Assembly (NCBI GenBank): GCA_903813345.2
Contig: CAIIXF020000001.1
Location: forward strand, 19,549,915-19,613,914
DNA: 64,000 nucleotides
Direction of reading: 5' to 3'
From: Owenia fusiformis
Lineage: Eukaryota; Annelida; Polychaeta; Sabellida; Oweniidae
This document shows positions 48,701 to 59,040 of the stretch, piece by piece. Below the pieces are notes generated by a model. It was given only the letters and a program-made list of their open reading frames with translations, ran no database searches and was not told the origin of the DNA. A program made the position numbers and the translations under genes. Position 1 is the first letter of the stretch. Every line of letters starts with the position of its first letter.

Positions 48701-51700
48701 ATCAGGTATAATGGCTAGGGGGGTGGTTTTTTTGGCCCACCCTGTATATGTATATAAAATCCTTAAAAGTAAATTACTTAGGTGTAAAATTCTACAGAAG
48801 TTCTTTTGTATTGAAAATATACCTTAAAGATAATAAATGCAGCTATTGAGAACATAAAGTTATGATTTTCAGAGTTTTAGATCATATATTCAAGTATAAC
48901 TCGGTTTTCATAATGATAACTATCTTACCATTGATGTACTTGCAGTTGAATATTTAAAATTTGGTTTATTTCATACTCCAGTTCAATCAGAGAGAGATGA
49001 AAATATAAGCATAACCAGTGTGTATGTTGATGCTTCAGAAGGGAGAGTTGGGTCACCTTAGAAGTGATCACTGTCACTATGATTCTGTTCTTTATCTCTA
49101 TCAACCCGCATGGTTGCTTCAATTTGATGTTTTATGAACGTCTGTCGAAATAAATGGATAGATTTCACTGAAATCTGCCAGAATTGGCAGTATTCATGTC
49201 AGAGTGAATATTTATCTAGTGATAGACTTGAATAGATGTGGCACGCTTAGCAAAATGTTATCTAATTATAGCTTCAGAAGGCACGGTTATTACGCTGTAA
49301 AACATACATTAACTAAGTTATTCCACAGCTAAATTCACAAAAAGTGTCGATTAAAAATATTGGCTTTTGCTCAGCCTTGATCGTTAGTACTCAAAACTAA
49401 TAACTAGTGAGGAAGATATTTATAAAAGATACCATGTCTCTAATCACTGTGTCGGAAATTGGAGATGTTCTCTACATATTGTTTATGGAATGAAAATAAC
49501 AGTTAACGCCTCATGAAGCCACAGCTATTGCATAATCGACTCGTCCGTTTGTCAATTTTCCGAGACCCTGGTGTCTGGTTATTCTAAAAATACATCTTGC
49601 CATAAGCTTGTTAATGCAAAGGATCGAATGAAGACCTCTGTTATTTGATAAGTGAAATATTAAGAGCTTTTGCTATTTTCTGTTTTCACGAGTATGTACA
49701 ACTCAGGAATGCATTTCGAGCAATAAGAGGGGATAAAATATGTCAAATCGAACCCCACAAAAACATAGAAATGATAAGTCAATGTGCAGGTACAAATCTA
49801 AGGGGTTGTATAAATGCTATCTTTGACTGAATGCACAGATAAAAGATTTTCATTTTTGCACTAGACATAATGGTTGAGATAACTGGTTCAAAGATGAAAT
49901 GAGACTAGTCAGTATCCATAACAACAGTCAAGATGATCCTGATTTTCTGTCTTGCGTAAAATATGAAATAACGCTAGTTGTCAGCACAACCAAATGATAT
50001 AATTAAAAGTCTTATTTGTAAAAACAGGTAATAACATCTCTATCCTGAAGGACCATAAGGCATCATGAATATTTCATGAATTTCTCTCTTAAATGTCTGA
50101 GCTTCAAGACATTCTGTTTATTTATGCAAGCCAGTATTGTGCCAGGGACATGAATGATTATTTATTCAACGCCTCTGTCATTTGCCATCATTTTTATGTC
50201 ACCACCACAATAGACTAGATGCAAGTAGAAATAATCTTAATTTATGTCATTAAAAATTCAAAATTCAGTCAAAGTTGTATCATATTTGAAATCTACATGT
50301 AAAATTACATCTTAAAATGTGGTTTTTAAAAAGTGTTTATCAACTTTGAAAATTAAATTAAATATCTTTTCTTATATTGGACAGATAATGTTTTGTTTTA
50401 CTTGACATATTTTAATTTGTATAAATATCAGATACTATACAAATACTGGATGATCAGGAGCTGAATATAATATGGCAGAATACCTATTCGAGAAACAAAT
50501 ATTGGTTTTCAGTAGTGGTGGTGGTGGTGTTTGGAATTCAGAGTTCATTGTTTGTAACAAATGGTAGGTTCTAACATTTTTGCATGTTACTGCCTTGTCT
50601 GTTGTATTTTCTGTTCAGAGTTTGCCAGATCACCTGAGATGTATCCAAAATAGGCTCAAATTTTTTTTTCTCCAAAATTGCCAAATGGGTGCAAATTGAT
50701 TTTCTATTAGGTTTGAGGATATTCCCAACTGTCTTTGCAGTTCTTGGTTGATACTACAGCCCATTTCACTGTTTTATTGCATCAGTAAAATCCCAAAAAT
50801 AAGAAATCAGGAGACCATTGTGCAATAATATATAGAAAAGTATATTTACTCTAGTAGCTCATGCTGGTTGAGTATGCACTTCTATGTCCAGAGATTTTCT
50901 CTTCAGAAATCATCTATGTGAAGGTCATTGATCAATTTTGGCTTGGTAACATATTTGCCACAGAAGGCGAAATAGGTCAAATGGCCACGCCCTTTTTTAC
51001 GCGAATACTCCCCCCCATTTTTGCATCTCCGGAACCGTTGGACATAGAAGGTTGTGTGACCACTCAAAATGTCCGGAATGGCCACATTATAGGGGGTCAA
51101 TAATACATATGTATAAACTTTACATCAGATAAATAAGTGATTGAACAATACTCAGTAAAATTTGGGTGCATTTTAGAGAAAAAATAAAGGTTTTGTGTTC
51201 AATTAACAAATGTTCCAATTTTTTTTGGACCACCCTGTAGATACTAGTACTCATTAAAGAATGAACACAAGGAGCACATGTGTCTCAAACTCACAACCTC
51301 TTGGTCTATGATTAAACTCAATCGATATTCAATACTCATAATACATCAGCATTCCTTGTAGATACTAGATATGGTACTCATAAAAGAATGAACATACGGA
51401 GCACACGTGTCTCAAACTCGTAACCTCGTGGTTTAGGGTACCCATTCACCTAAGACCTCTTGGCCAACTCAACAACCAAAAAAGCTTGTTTCCTTCGCTG
51501 ATCTGACTAGATAGAGGCTGCGGATTCAGTCTTAAATGATGCAGGATAGATGAAAACTGTTGTGCGTAACATGCTAAAATCAGTTTTTGGCAAATATCTT
51601 GAGAACCATTGACTTTTTTAAATACATGTGTATTATTGACCCCCTATAATGTTGCCATTCCGGACATTTTGAGTGGTCACACAACCTTCTATGTCCAACG

Positions 51701-54700
51701 GTTCCGGAGATGCAAAAATGGGGGGGGGGAGTATTCGTGTAAAAAAGGGCGTGGCCATTTGACCTATTTCGCCTTCTGTGGCAAATATGTTACCAAGCCA
51801 AAATTGATCAATGACCTTCACATAGATGATTTCTGAAGAGAAAATCTCTGGACATAGAAGTGCATACTCAACCAGCATGAGCTACTAGAGTAATTCATAT
51901 TTTACATGATGACAAATGTATATTTCAGATTATTTAGTTTTTTGTGCAATAAGCCCTCTTGTAATGTAAAGAATTTCAGCCATGTTAATCTTTTTGAAAA
52001 TACTATGGCAGAGAAGCATCCAAATATAAAAGGCCACACACTTTATTAGCTGAACCAGAAGCAATCCAAGATAAACAAATGTCATTTATGTATAATAGGA
52101 ATATATTTTTCCATATATTATTGCACAATGATCTTTTGATTTCTTTTTTGATTTTCAGGTTTTACTGACACAATAAAACAATGAAATGGGCTGTATGTAG
52201 ATGCTGCGAATCTACTGTTTGCATTATATTGTTTCAAATAGCCTCATCATAATACATCATTATGGTGTAATTATGTGCAGTTATATACTGTAGGTTTAGA
52301 ATATGAGGAGACATTTTATTAACGGAAAGTTTCAGACAATAGCAGTTATCGATCACCAGATTGAGGTTATCTTCGGGTTCTACTAATATATTAAACAAGA
52401 GATACGATCACCTGATTGAGTCACCACTTGAACTTAATTAGCTATAAATCATACTTTTAAAACCAGTAAATGCACAATACTTGGGGAAAACATTACCTGA
52501 TCTAGGTGCACCAAAGGTATTATAAATAGAATATCATGGAATAAAAATGATATCCCATGATTGGATTCTTTATATCTACTACCATGTTAAAAATACTCAA
52601 ATATTTTCTATTAATCCCTGTTTTTATGATGTCCAGAAAAACATTAAATGGTCTTATTCATAAGTCTTTCTTACATGTCTTATAAATTCATTTGAATCAG
52701 ATTTTCAAATTATTAGAATGCCATAAAGCAATACGAATATAGTCAATTAAAGTATAAATATCTATTGAGAATATGCTTTTATTTAAGCCAGTCCCAGTTG
52801 TTTTCGGATCTACGGTTTAAACAGTTTTTACAATTTGACTATATACGTATAGTACATAATATAATATAATATAATATAATATAATATAATTTTATGTACA
52901 TAAAATCCTTAAAAGTAAAAACTTAGGGGTAAAAATATAGAGAAGTTCTTATGTATTCAAAATATGCCTTAAAGAGATACATGTAATAAATACAGCAATT
53001 GAGAACATGAAGTTATGATTTTCAGAGTTTTAGATCATATATCCAAGTATAACTCGGTTTTCATAATGATAACTATCTTGCCATTGATGTACATGCAGTT
53101 AAATATTTAAAAATTTGGTTTATTTCATACTCCAGTTCAAACAGAGAGAGATGAAAATATGAGCATAACCAGTGTGTATGTTGATGCTTCAGAAGGGAGA
53201 GTTGGGTCACCTTAGAAGTGATCACTGTCACTATGATTCTGTTCTTTATCTCTATCAACCCGCATGGTTGCTTCAATTTGATGTTTTATGAACGTCTGTC
53301 GAAATAAATGGATAGATTTCACTGAAATCTGCCAGAATTGGCAGTATTCATGTCAGAGTGAATATTTATCTAGTGATAGACTTGAATAGATGTGGCACGC
53401 TTAGCAAAATGTTATCTAATTATAGCTTCAGAAGGCACGGTTATTACACTGTAAAACATACATTAACTAAGTTATTCCACAGCTAAATTCACAAAAAGTG
53501 TTGATTAAAAATATTGGCTTTTGCTAAGTCTTGATCGTTAGTACTCAAAACTAATAACTAGTGAGGAAGATATTTATAAAAGATACCATGTCTCTAATCA
53601 CTGTGTCGGAAATTGGAGATGTTCTCTACATATTGTTTATGGAATGAAAATAACAGTTAACGCCTCATGAAGCCACAGCTATTGCATAATAGACTCGTCC
53701 GTTTGTCAATTTTCCGAGACTCTGGTGTCTGGTTATTCTAAAAATACATCATGCCATAAGCTTGTTAATGCAAAGGATCGAATGAAGACCTCTGTTATTT
53801 GATAAGTGAAATATTAAGTGCTTTTGCTATTTTCTGTTTTCACGAGTGTGTACAACTCAGGAATGCATTTGGAGCAATAAGAGGGGATAAAATATGTCAA
53901 ATCAAACCCCACAAAAACATAGAAATGATAAGTCAATGTGCAGGTACAAATCTTAGGGTTTGGATAAATGCTATCTTTGACTGAATGCACAGATAAAAGA
54001 TTTTCATTTTTGTACTAGACATAATGGTTGATAACTGGTTCAAAAATGAAATGAGACTAGTCTGTATCCATAACAACAGTCAAGATGATCCTGATTTTCT
54101 GTCTTGCGTAAAATATGAAATAACGCTAGTTGTCAGCACAACCAAATGATATAATTAAAAGTCTTATTTGTAAAAACAGGTAATAACATCTCTATCCTGA
54201 AGGACCATAAGGCATCATGAATATTTCATGAATTTCTCTCTTAAATGTCTGAGCTTCAAGACATTCTGTTTATTTATGCAAGCCAGTATTGTGCCAGGGA
54301 CATGAATGATTATTTATTCAACGCCTCTGTCATTTGCCATCATTTTTATGTCACCACCACAATAGACTAGATGCAAGTAGAAATAATCTTAATTTATGTC
54401 ATTAAAAATTAAAAATTCAGTCAAAGTGGTATCATATTTGAAATCTACATGTAAAATTACATCTTAAAATGTGGTTTTTAAAAAGTGTTTATCAACTTTG
54501 AAAATTAAATTTTCTTTGAAAATGTGAGTTCTAGGTGGGGGAGATTCCCTTAGACCCCATGTTATAAAATCAAAAAAGTGAATATCTTTTCTTATATTGG
54601 ACAGATAATATTTTCTTTTACTGGACATATTTTAATTTGTATAAAAAATCAGATACTATACAACTGGATGATCAGGAGCTGGATATAATATGGCAGAATA

Positions 54701-56570
54701 CCTATTCGAGAAACAAATATTGGGCCGAATTAGCCACCTGGTGGTGAAAATGGCAATTACCTACTCGCATCTGTGTAATTGGTGACATATTATTATAGTC
54801 TTCAACTTTTTTGGATGGTGTTTGGTGGTTGGTGTTCAGTGGTGGTGGTGTTTGGAATTCAGAGTTCATTGTTTGTAACAAATGGCAGGTTCTAACATTT
54901 TTGCATCTTACTGCCTTGTCTGTTGTATTTTCTGTTCAGAGTTTGCCAGATCACCTGAGATATATCCAAAATAAGCTCAAAATAATTTTTAAATTGCCAA
55001 ATGGGTGCAAATTGATTTTCTATTAGGTTTGAGGATATTCCCAACTGTCGTTGAAGTTCTTGGTTGATACTACAGCCCATTTCACTATTTATTGCGTCAG
55101 TAAAATACCATGAATAAGAAATCAGGAGACCATTGTGCAATAATATATAGAAAAGTATATTCATATTGTACATGATGACAATTGTATATTTTAGATTATT
55201 TAGTTTTTTGTGCAATAAGCTTGTGCCCTCTTGTAATTTAAAGAATTTCAGCCATGTTAATCTTTTTGAAAATAACATGGCAGAGAAGCATCCAAATATA
55301 AGAGGCCACACACTTTATTACCTGAACCAGAAGCAATCCCAGATAAACAAATGTCATTTATGTATATTAGGAATATATTTTTCCATATGTTATTGCATAA
55401 TGATCTTTTGATTTCTTTTTTGATTTTCAGGTTTTACTGACGCAATAAAACAATGAAATGGGCTGTATGTCGATGCTGCAAATCTACTGTTTGCATTATA
55501 TTGTTTCAAATAGCCTCATCATAATACATCATTATAAGGTGTAATTATGTGCAGTTATATACTGTAGGTTTAGATTATGAGGAGACATTTTATTCTAATA
55601 ACGGAAAGTTTCAGACAATAGCAGTTATTGATTACCAGATTGAGGTTATCTTCGGGTTCTACTAATATATTAAACAAGAGATACGATCACCTGATCGAGT
55701 CACCACTTGAACTTAATTAGCTATAAATCACACTTTTAAAACCAGTAAATGCACAATACTTGGGGAAAACACTAACTTACTTAGGTGCACCAATGGTATT
55801 ATAAATAGAATATCATGTAATAAAAATGATATCTCATGATTGGATTCTTTATATCTACTACCTGAAAGTGTTCAGGGAAGCACTGTTGAGTTGAAGGGCT
55901 GATAAATTCCTTTCTATTAGCTAATTGAGCTTATGTATCAGTAGCAACAGGATAGACGTAGAAATGTCTATAGAAATATGGTTCCTTTGGGAGATATTGC
56001 TGTGGTATAACCAATATCATTCCCTTTACCTTCAACTAGGGGCTACTTAGCAAAGGATAAACCATTCCTATTCTCGTATAAATATTCAAATCAATTTTCA
56101 TAAACGTGAGTGCCTTTTTGCATTCTGAGTTCTTAGAAACCGCATATTTGAATCAAAATGACATGCATGAAACTCACCTAAATATCTCAAAAAAAGAATG
56201 GCATAAAAATTAATGCTAGCTCTAAATCAAAGCATATTATTAGTGCCTTAGATCACATTAAGTGGATAACAAGTCAAATCGAGCAAGCTTCTAGAGCAAA
56301 AGACAATTTATTGCTTTTTTACATGTAGAGTTGTGATGGCATCGCTTTAGCATATCCTAGTCAACTCAGGCTTGACGTATTACAGTGACGTATTTAACAA
56401 ATCTGCTTGTTAAAATAATTTCATGTTTCCTTATTTGGCTTCAGGTTGAACTGATATCGTTTGCTTGGAAGTGTCATGCTCTGCAAAAAGGTGAAAGAGG
56501 CAATCCATTGACGACACGTCGTGCTGGTACAACCATGCGGGAAAGCCATAAAGGAATGGACGTCCTCTGA
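33754..56570 (+). CDS. BTB/POZ domain protein, BTBD19-like, 7 coding exons
   Basis: Exons 33754-33836, 35578-35803, 36018-36071, 36792-36920, 37571-37702, 41062-41187 and 56445-56570 join in frame to about 291 residues. BTB domains dimerise and often recruit cullin-3 ubiquitin ligases. Seen: a short head; BTB core at about 29-100 with SDIKFMIG, VYAHRCILSTRCDVFRAMF and the YIYTG signature; then a BACK-like helical part (AAVTYGQDDLR, SFHEMSEEALSVVLQS, DCVREWATVN). The last 41 residues contain an AWKCHAL segment and a basic RRAGTTMRESHKG end. Absence of Kelch or MATH repeats, the length and the basic tail fit BTBD19 as I remember it; other short BTB-BACK proteins remain possible. The last intron is about 15.3 kb. 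An AATAAA at 56574-56579 lies just after the stop. Confidence 0.82.
34193..34605. repeat. Tandem duplication of about 200 bp in intron 1 of the BTB gene
   Basis: 34193-34387 and 34388-34605 share GATACACATCCCT, TTTTGTATATTTTACATTTTG, ATGGTGAGCACTGTA and CTACAAAGTGTCCTCA in the same order. The copies differ by point changes and small insertions, so the event is not recent. Confidence 0.8.
36319..36570. mobile_element. Foldback element in intron 3 of the BTB gene
   Basis: Inverted arms of about 100 bp begin AGCAATACTATCC and contain GAGATTCAATCAACTTGAG and GAGAAAATGAGGATTT. The centre is about 50 bp. A degenerate relative lies at 23022-23190. No coding capacity. Confidence 0.85.
36885..37345. 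repeat. 88-bp tandem repeat that copies the exon 4 end and its splice donor
   Basis: The unit starts GCAGAATCCATGTGTTATAT at 36885 (inside exon 4), 36973, 37061 and 37148, with a degenerate copy near 37258. Each copy includes the last 36 exon bases, ending ACACAG, and the donor-like GTATTC. The first donor, at 36920/36921, is taken as real because it keeps frame with exon 5. Reading through it meets an in-frame TGA after ten codons. Confidence 0.93.
37758..38600. repeat. About 131-bp tandem satellite derived from the GTGACATTTTG MITE family
   Basis: ATGTCACCACC at 37761 opens a family copy. The part GGTCATCACC...GATCGGCGATT...GTGGTGACATTTTGTCATG...TGCCTTGTTCTA then repeats, with GTCATGTTAATGCC (one copy GTCATGTTACTGCC) about six times between 37890 and 38575. 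It fills the start of intron 5 of the BTB gene. Short ORFs here are artefacts. Confidence 0.92.
39388..39576. mobile_element. CAGGCC-type TIR element, copy 3
   Basis: CAGGCCAGTAGCCAGC at the left and GGCTGTTGGCCTG at the right, with the 5-bp target duplication CTAGT (39383-39387 and 39577-39581). The body matches the copies at 228 and 5772 (CATGATTTTGAAAGAA) but is more diverged. Confidence 0.82.
40604..40749. mobile_element. Short TIR element (TAATGCCTTGGTCACATTTG)
   Basis: TAATGCCTTGGTCACATTTG at the left and CAAATGTGACCAAGGCATTA at the right are perfect 20-bp inverted repeats. Inside, GACCGATTGAGT and ACTCAATCGGCC form a second inverted pair. The element may begin inside TA dinucleotides. 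No coding capacity. Confidence 0.85.
41188..47850. other. Left half of the 15.3 kb last intron of the BTB gene
   Basis: Mostly A+T-rich sequence. Repeat fragments recognised: GTGACAT-family copies at about 41827-41950 and 44459-44590 and an inverted one at 45672-45765; a relative of the 690-885 repeat at 42305-42520; a degenerate roughly 80-bp tandem at 45393-45610 (CATTGAAAT, TTTTTCAAAAGAATAGC blocks); and a possible element end CAGTAATACCTATCTAATC near 46250. No exons or RNA genes seen. Confidence 0.5.
44814..44888. repeat. 25-bp tandem array with TGACCTTGA sites
   Basis: About three units of TGACCTTGACCTTGTAGTCAG. TGACCTTGA at 44833-44841 and 44858-44866 is the reverse complement of TCAAGGTCA, the extended half-site of ERR/NR5A nuclear receptors. 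It may be only a minisatellite. Confidence 0.7.
47853..48744 (+). mobile_element. Mariner-like element with a decayed transposase
   Basis: Inverted ends CAGGGTGGGCCAAAAAAA and TTTTTTTGGCCCACCCTG are flanked by TA dinucleotides. The ends match for over 50 bp, including CCCCCTAGCCA and CTGATAAAT. The interior translates in pieces to a mariner C-terminus: SPDANNVDYHTWGHL, where the Asp of SPD..N is the third catalytic residue, then DVEELKVRIT and INQWLPRLKQ. Stops and missing N-terminal sequence show that it is inactive. Confidence 0.8.
50847..51892. mobile_element. Foldback element with about 270-bp inverted arms
   Basis: Arms at about 50847-51117 and 51617-51892 start TACTCTAGTAGCTCATGCTGG and are nearly identical. 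It is flanked by ATT at 50844-50846 and 51893-51895; the uninterrupted duplicate has a single ATT at 55159-55161. The centre holds a mariner-like end (GGACCACCCTGTA near 51230), a tandem pair of about 120 bp and a tRNA-like stretch. No intact transposase is visible. Confidence 0.88.
51405..51475 (-). repeat. tRNA-like (Leu-type) SINE fragment
   Basis: On the minus strand GTTGGCCAAGAGGTCTTAGG resembles the tRNA-Leu A-box region (GGCCGAGTGGTCTAAGG), and GAGGTTACGAGTTTGAGAC about 30 bases on resembles a B box. An earlier partial copy of the B-box half lies near 51285. The stem pairing is poor, so this is a tRNA-derived repeat and not a working tRNA gene. Confidence 0.4.
52584..52892. repeat. Spacer between duplication copies, with an AATAT microsatellite
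   Basis: About 300 bp separates the copies. It ends in an ATAAT pentamer run at about 52853-52890, directly at the left boundary of copy B. Confidence 0.75.
52893..55862. repeat. Tandem duplication, copy B (uninterrupted)
   Basis: Homologue of 48752-52583 without the foldback. It holds two segments absent from copy A: about 54511-54585, and 54725-54840, which is the outer part of a GTGACAT-family element (TAGCCACCTGGTGGTGAAA). Small ORFs shared by the copies differ at amino-acid-changing sites and have no start context, so they are not called genes. Confidence 0.9.
55863..56444. other. End of the last BTB-gene intron
   Basis: A+T-rich, no repeats recognised. It ends with acceptor TTTGGCTTCAG at 56444. 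Confidence 0.6.
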
Positions 56571-58590
56571 GAAAATAAACAGTTGTAGAGCTGATCTGAA
56601 TCTGAAGAATGGATCTCTCGTGATTTCTCATATACTGATATATCATTGGATGTGTTAAATACATTGGATGAGTAGGGATTTTAACAAAAAGAATCAGTGT
56701 ATTAAATATTTGGATTAAAAAACAAACAATTTACCACATTATTTAAACTGATGCATATATCGGATGATATTTTGTGTGCCACTGTTTTCAAGGTCAGCTG
56801 TAAGTATAGAATCCTAATCTGTGATAATTAGCAGTTCACACTGCATGTAAATACATATATTTTGTAAATATGTATATTTTAATGACATTTTGAAACCAGC
56901 ATTGGGCATTTCCAGAGAAACGCAGGGTGCATAATATATACAATTTCATAGATTTTTGCACAAATTTTGAATGACATATCAACATTAATACAAAGCTCGT
57001 AATCATACACCTAAATGTATTTTACCTACATGTAATTGTATTTACCTGAATTTCACATACAAGCAAATATATTTTACATATGTAAATGTACATGCATATA
57101 CACTTGGAAATACCCAGATGTACACTGTACTTTTGTACATGGCATCTTACAACATCCGTCCAAACAAATGTATTTTTTTTTTATTTATTACAGTATTTTT
57201 GGAAGCCATTCCATTTATAAGTTGACTTGATTTGTATAATTTTGAGTCACAAGTTACAAAATTACACTTATGTATTATAGCAATTTTGTGATTTATGTTA
57301 AAATCCAAAAACAGATGTGTTTTAAGCATTTTGAAACTTATTCTTCTGTAAGAATTATTTTACATAATACAAGTAAGGTATTTTAGACTGTTATATACAG
57401 ATATTTTATTTTTGTTTATTTGGGCCCCAAGTGCATTCTGTGGTTCATTTCTATGTATTTAACTTAACGAGTCATTTCCAAATGTTCTATCAGTATATAT
57501 TGAAGATTAATGCCAACTTAATGCTTAAATTGGCTCAGAATCACCAGGGAACATTTGACATCCATATTTATACATCACCCAATATCAAGTTTCCAAAAAC
57601 AATTGCAAACACCCCAGAAAGTCAAACACCTCTGAAAGTCAGGCAAGTCCTACACCTCAATATGTCAAACCCTGTGTAAACCAAGTACAAATATCTTTCC
57701 CAAACAAACACATCTGGAACAAAAACACCTCAAATACCTTTACATTACAAGGTGAACTGAAATTGTTTAAAATGTTCAATAATTTAGATGGGGTATGCTA
57801 TAAGGACGCATCATGCTAACAACACATTAATCATTGGCTTGGAGAAAATGTCATTGTTGCATTATAATTATAGTAATTTGTCTTACTGAATCATATTGGC
57901 ATTATTATGGTATCCTGGATTATGACATTAACAATGTGTATGTAGGTGATATACCTGTGACATTCAAAAAATTACATAGTTTATAAAAAAGTAATTTCTT
58001 GGCCTTTAGAAACATTCATTACTTATTTAATGAAGTGTTCCCTACGCTCAATGAATAATAGTTTTTCCTCATTCAGTCTTAAGCACAGATTCAATATATA
58101 GCTCAGTGTTAGCGGATCCTCCATTTATTCACAGAGATTAGTTTAGTGACATTTTATTGCTTTGCACCAGACTGTTCCTGCTTACAAAGTTTTTGGTTTT
58201 ATGACATTCTTGCTATGCATCATATTCTTATGCCAAGCAAAGATTATTCAAGTTGAAATCATGATTTTTAGCATCACATATTCAATTGTAAATTGGTTTA
58301 TTTATTTTTTACTGGATTAGACATTTTTGGGTAAATGCAAAACCCTGATGCCAGTACATAGTTACCAGTTTCACCACCAGGTGGCTTATTTGGGTCAGAT
58401 AACATTACAGGTATAGTTGAAAGGTCCCTTAAACTTGAATATTCATCAGTTTAAGTGGATCGGTTTTCATATTACCTGTCTTATGTGTCTGATAATTATT
58501 CAAATGAAAATATATCCAGTAAAAGAAAATACTGTCTTTTCAACACTTTTCGTGATTTTAAAAGATGGGGGTCTATGTTATAGACCTACA
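56571..58590. other. 3' flank of the BTB gene
   Basis: Probable 3' UTR followed by intergenic DNA. A fragment CACCACCAGGTGGCTTATTTG at 58371-58391 resembles the element end at 54730 in opposite orientation. No exon or RNA gene seen. Confidence 0.5.
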
Positions 58591-58599
58591 TGTAGGAGT

Positions 58600-59040
58600 C
58601 ACACTTCAAAGAAACACACATTCCTAAGGTCACATTTCAAAGAAACACACATTCCTAAGGTCACATTTCAAAGAAACACACATTCCTAAGGTCACATTTC
58701 AAAGAAACACACATTCCTAAGGTCACATTTCAAAGAAACACACATTCCTAAGGTCACATTTCAAAGAAACACACATTCCTAAGGTCACATTTCAAAGAAA
58801 CACACATTCCTAAGGTCACATTTCAAAGAAACACACATTCCTAAGGTCACATTTCAAAGAAACACACATTCCTAAGGTCACATTTCAAAGAAACACACAT
58901 TCCTTAGGTCACATTTCAAAGAAACACACATTCCTAAGGTCACATTTCAAAGAAACACACATTCCTAAGGTCACATTTCAAAGAAACACACATTCCTAAG
59001 GTCACATTTCAAAGAAACACACATTCCTAAGGTCACATTT
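58600..59040. repeat. 31-bp satellite array
   Basis: About 14 head-to-tail copies of a 31-bp unit starting TCACATTTCAAAGAAACACA and ending TTCCTAAGG. Copies are almost identical; one has CTTAGG instead of CTAAGG near 58904. There are no unique spacers between units. Confidence 0.97.

Larger units (their letters stand above)
48752..52583. repeat. Tandem duplication, copy A (interrupted)
   Basis: It aligns by eye to 52893-55862 along its length, apart from small indels and the insertion at 50847-51892. Shared landmarks include TCATGAAGCCACAGCTATTG, AGATACCATGTCTCTAATC and TTCTTTATATCTACTACC. It lies in the last intron of the BTB gene. Confidence 0.9.

Noticed and set aside
49645-49830. Small open frame repeated at 53799-53984
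   Set aside because: The two copies differ mostly at amino-acid-changing sites, lack an ATG in good context and lie in duplicated intron DNA.
50861-51103. 80-codon frame repeated on the opposite strand at 51633-51878
   Set aside because: It falls within the arms of the foldback element and has no homology to a transposase that I recognise.
58600-59040. CRISPR-like array of 31-bp repeats
   Set aside because: There are no unique spacers between repeats and the context is eukaryotic; it is a satellite.
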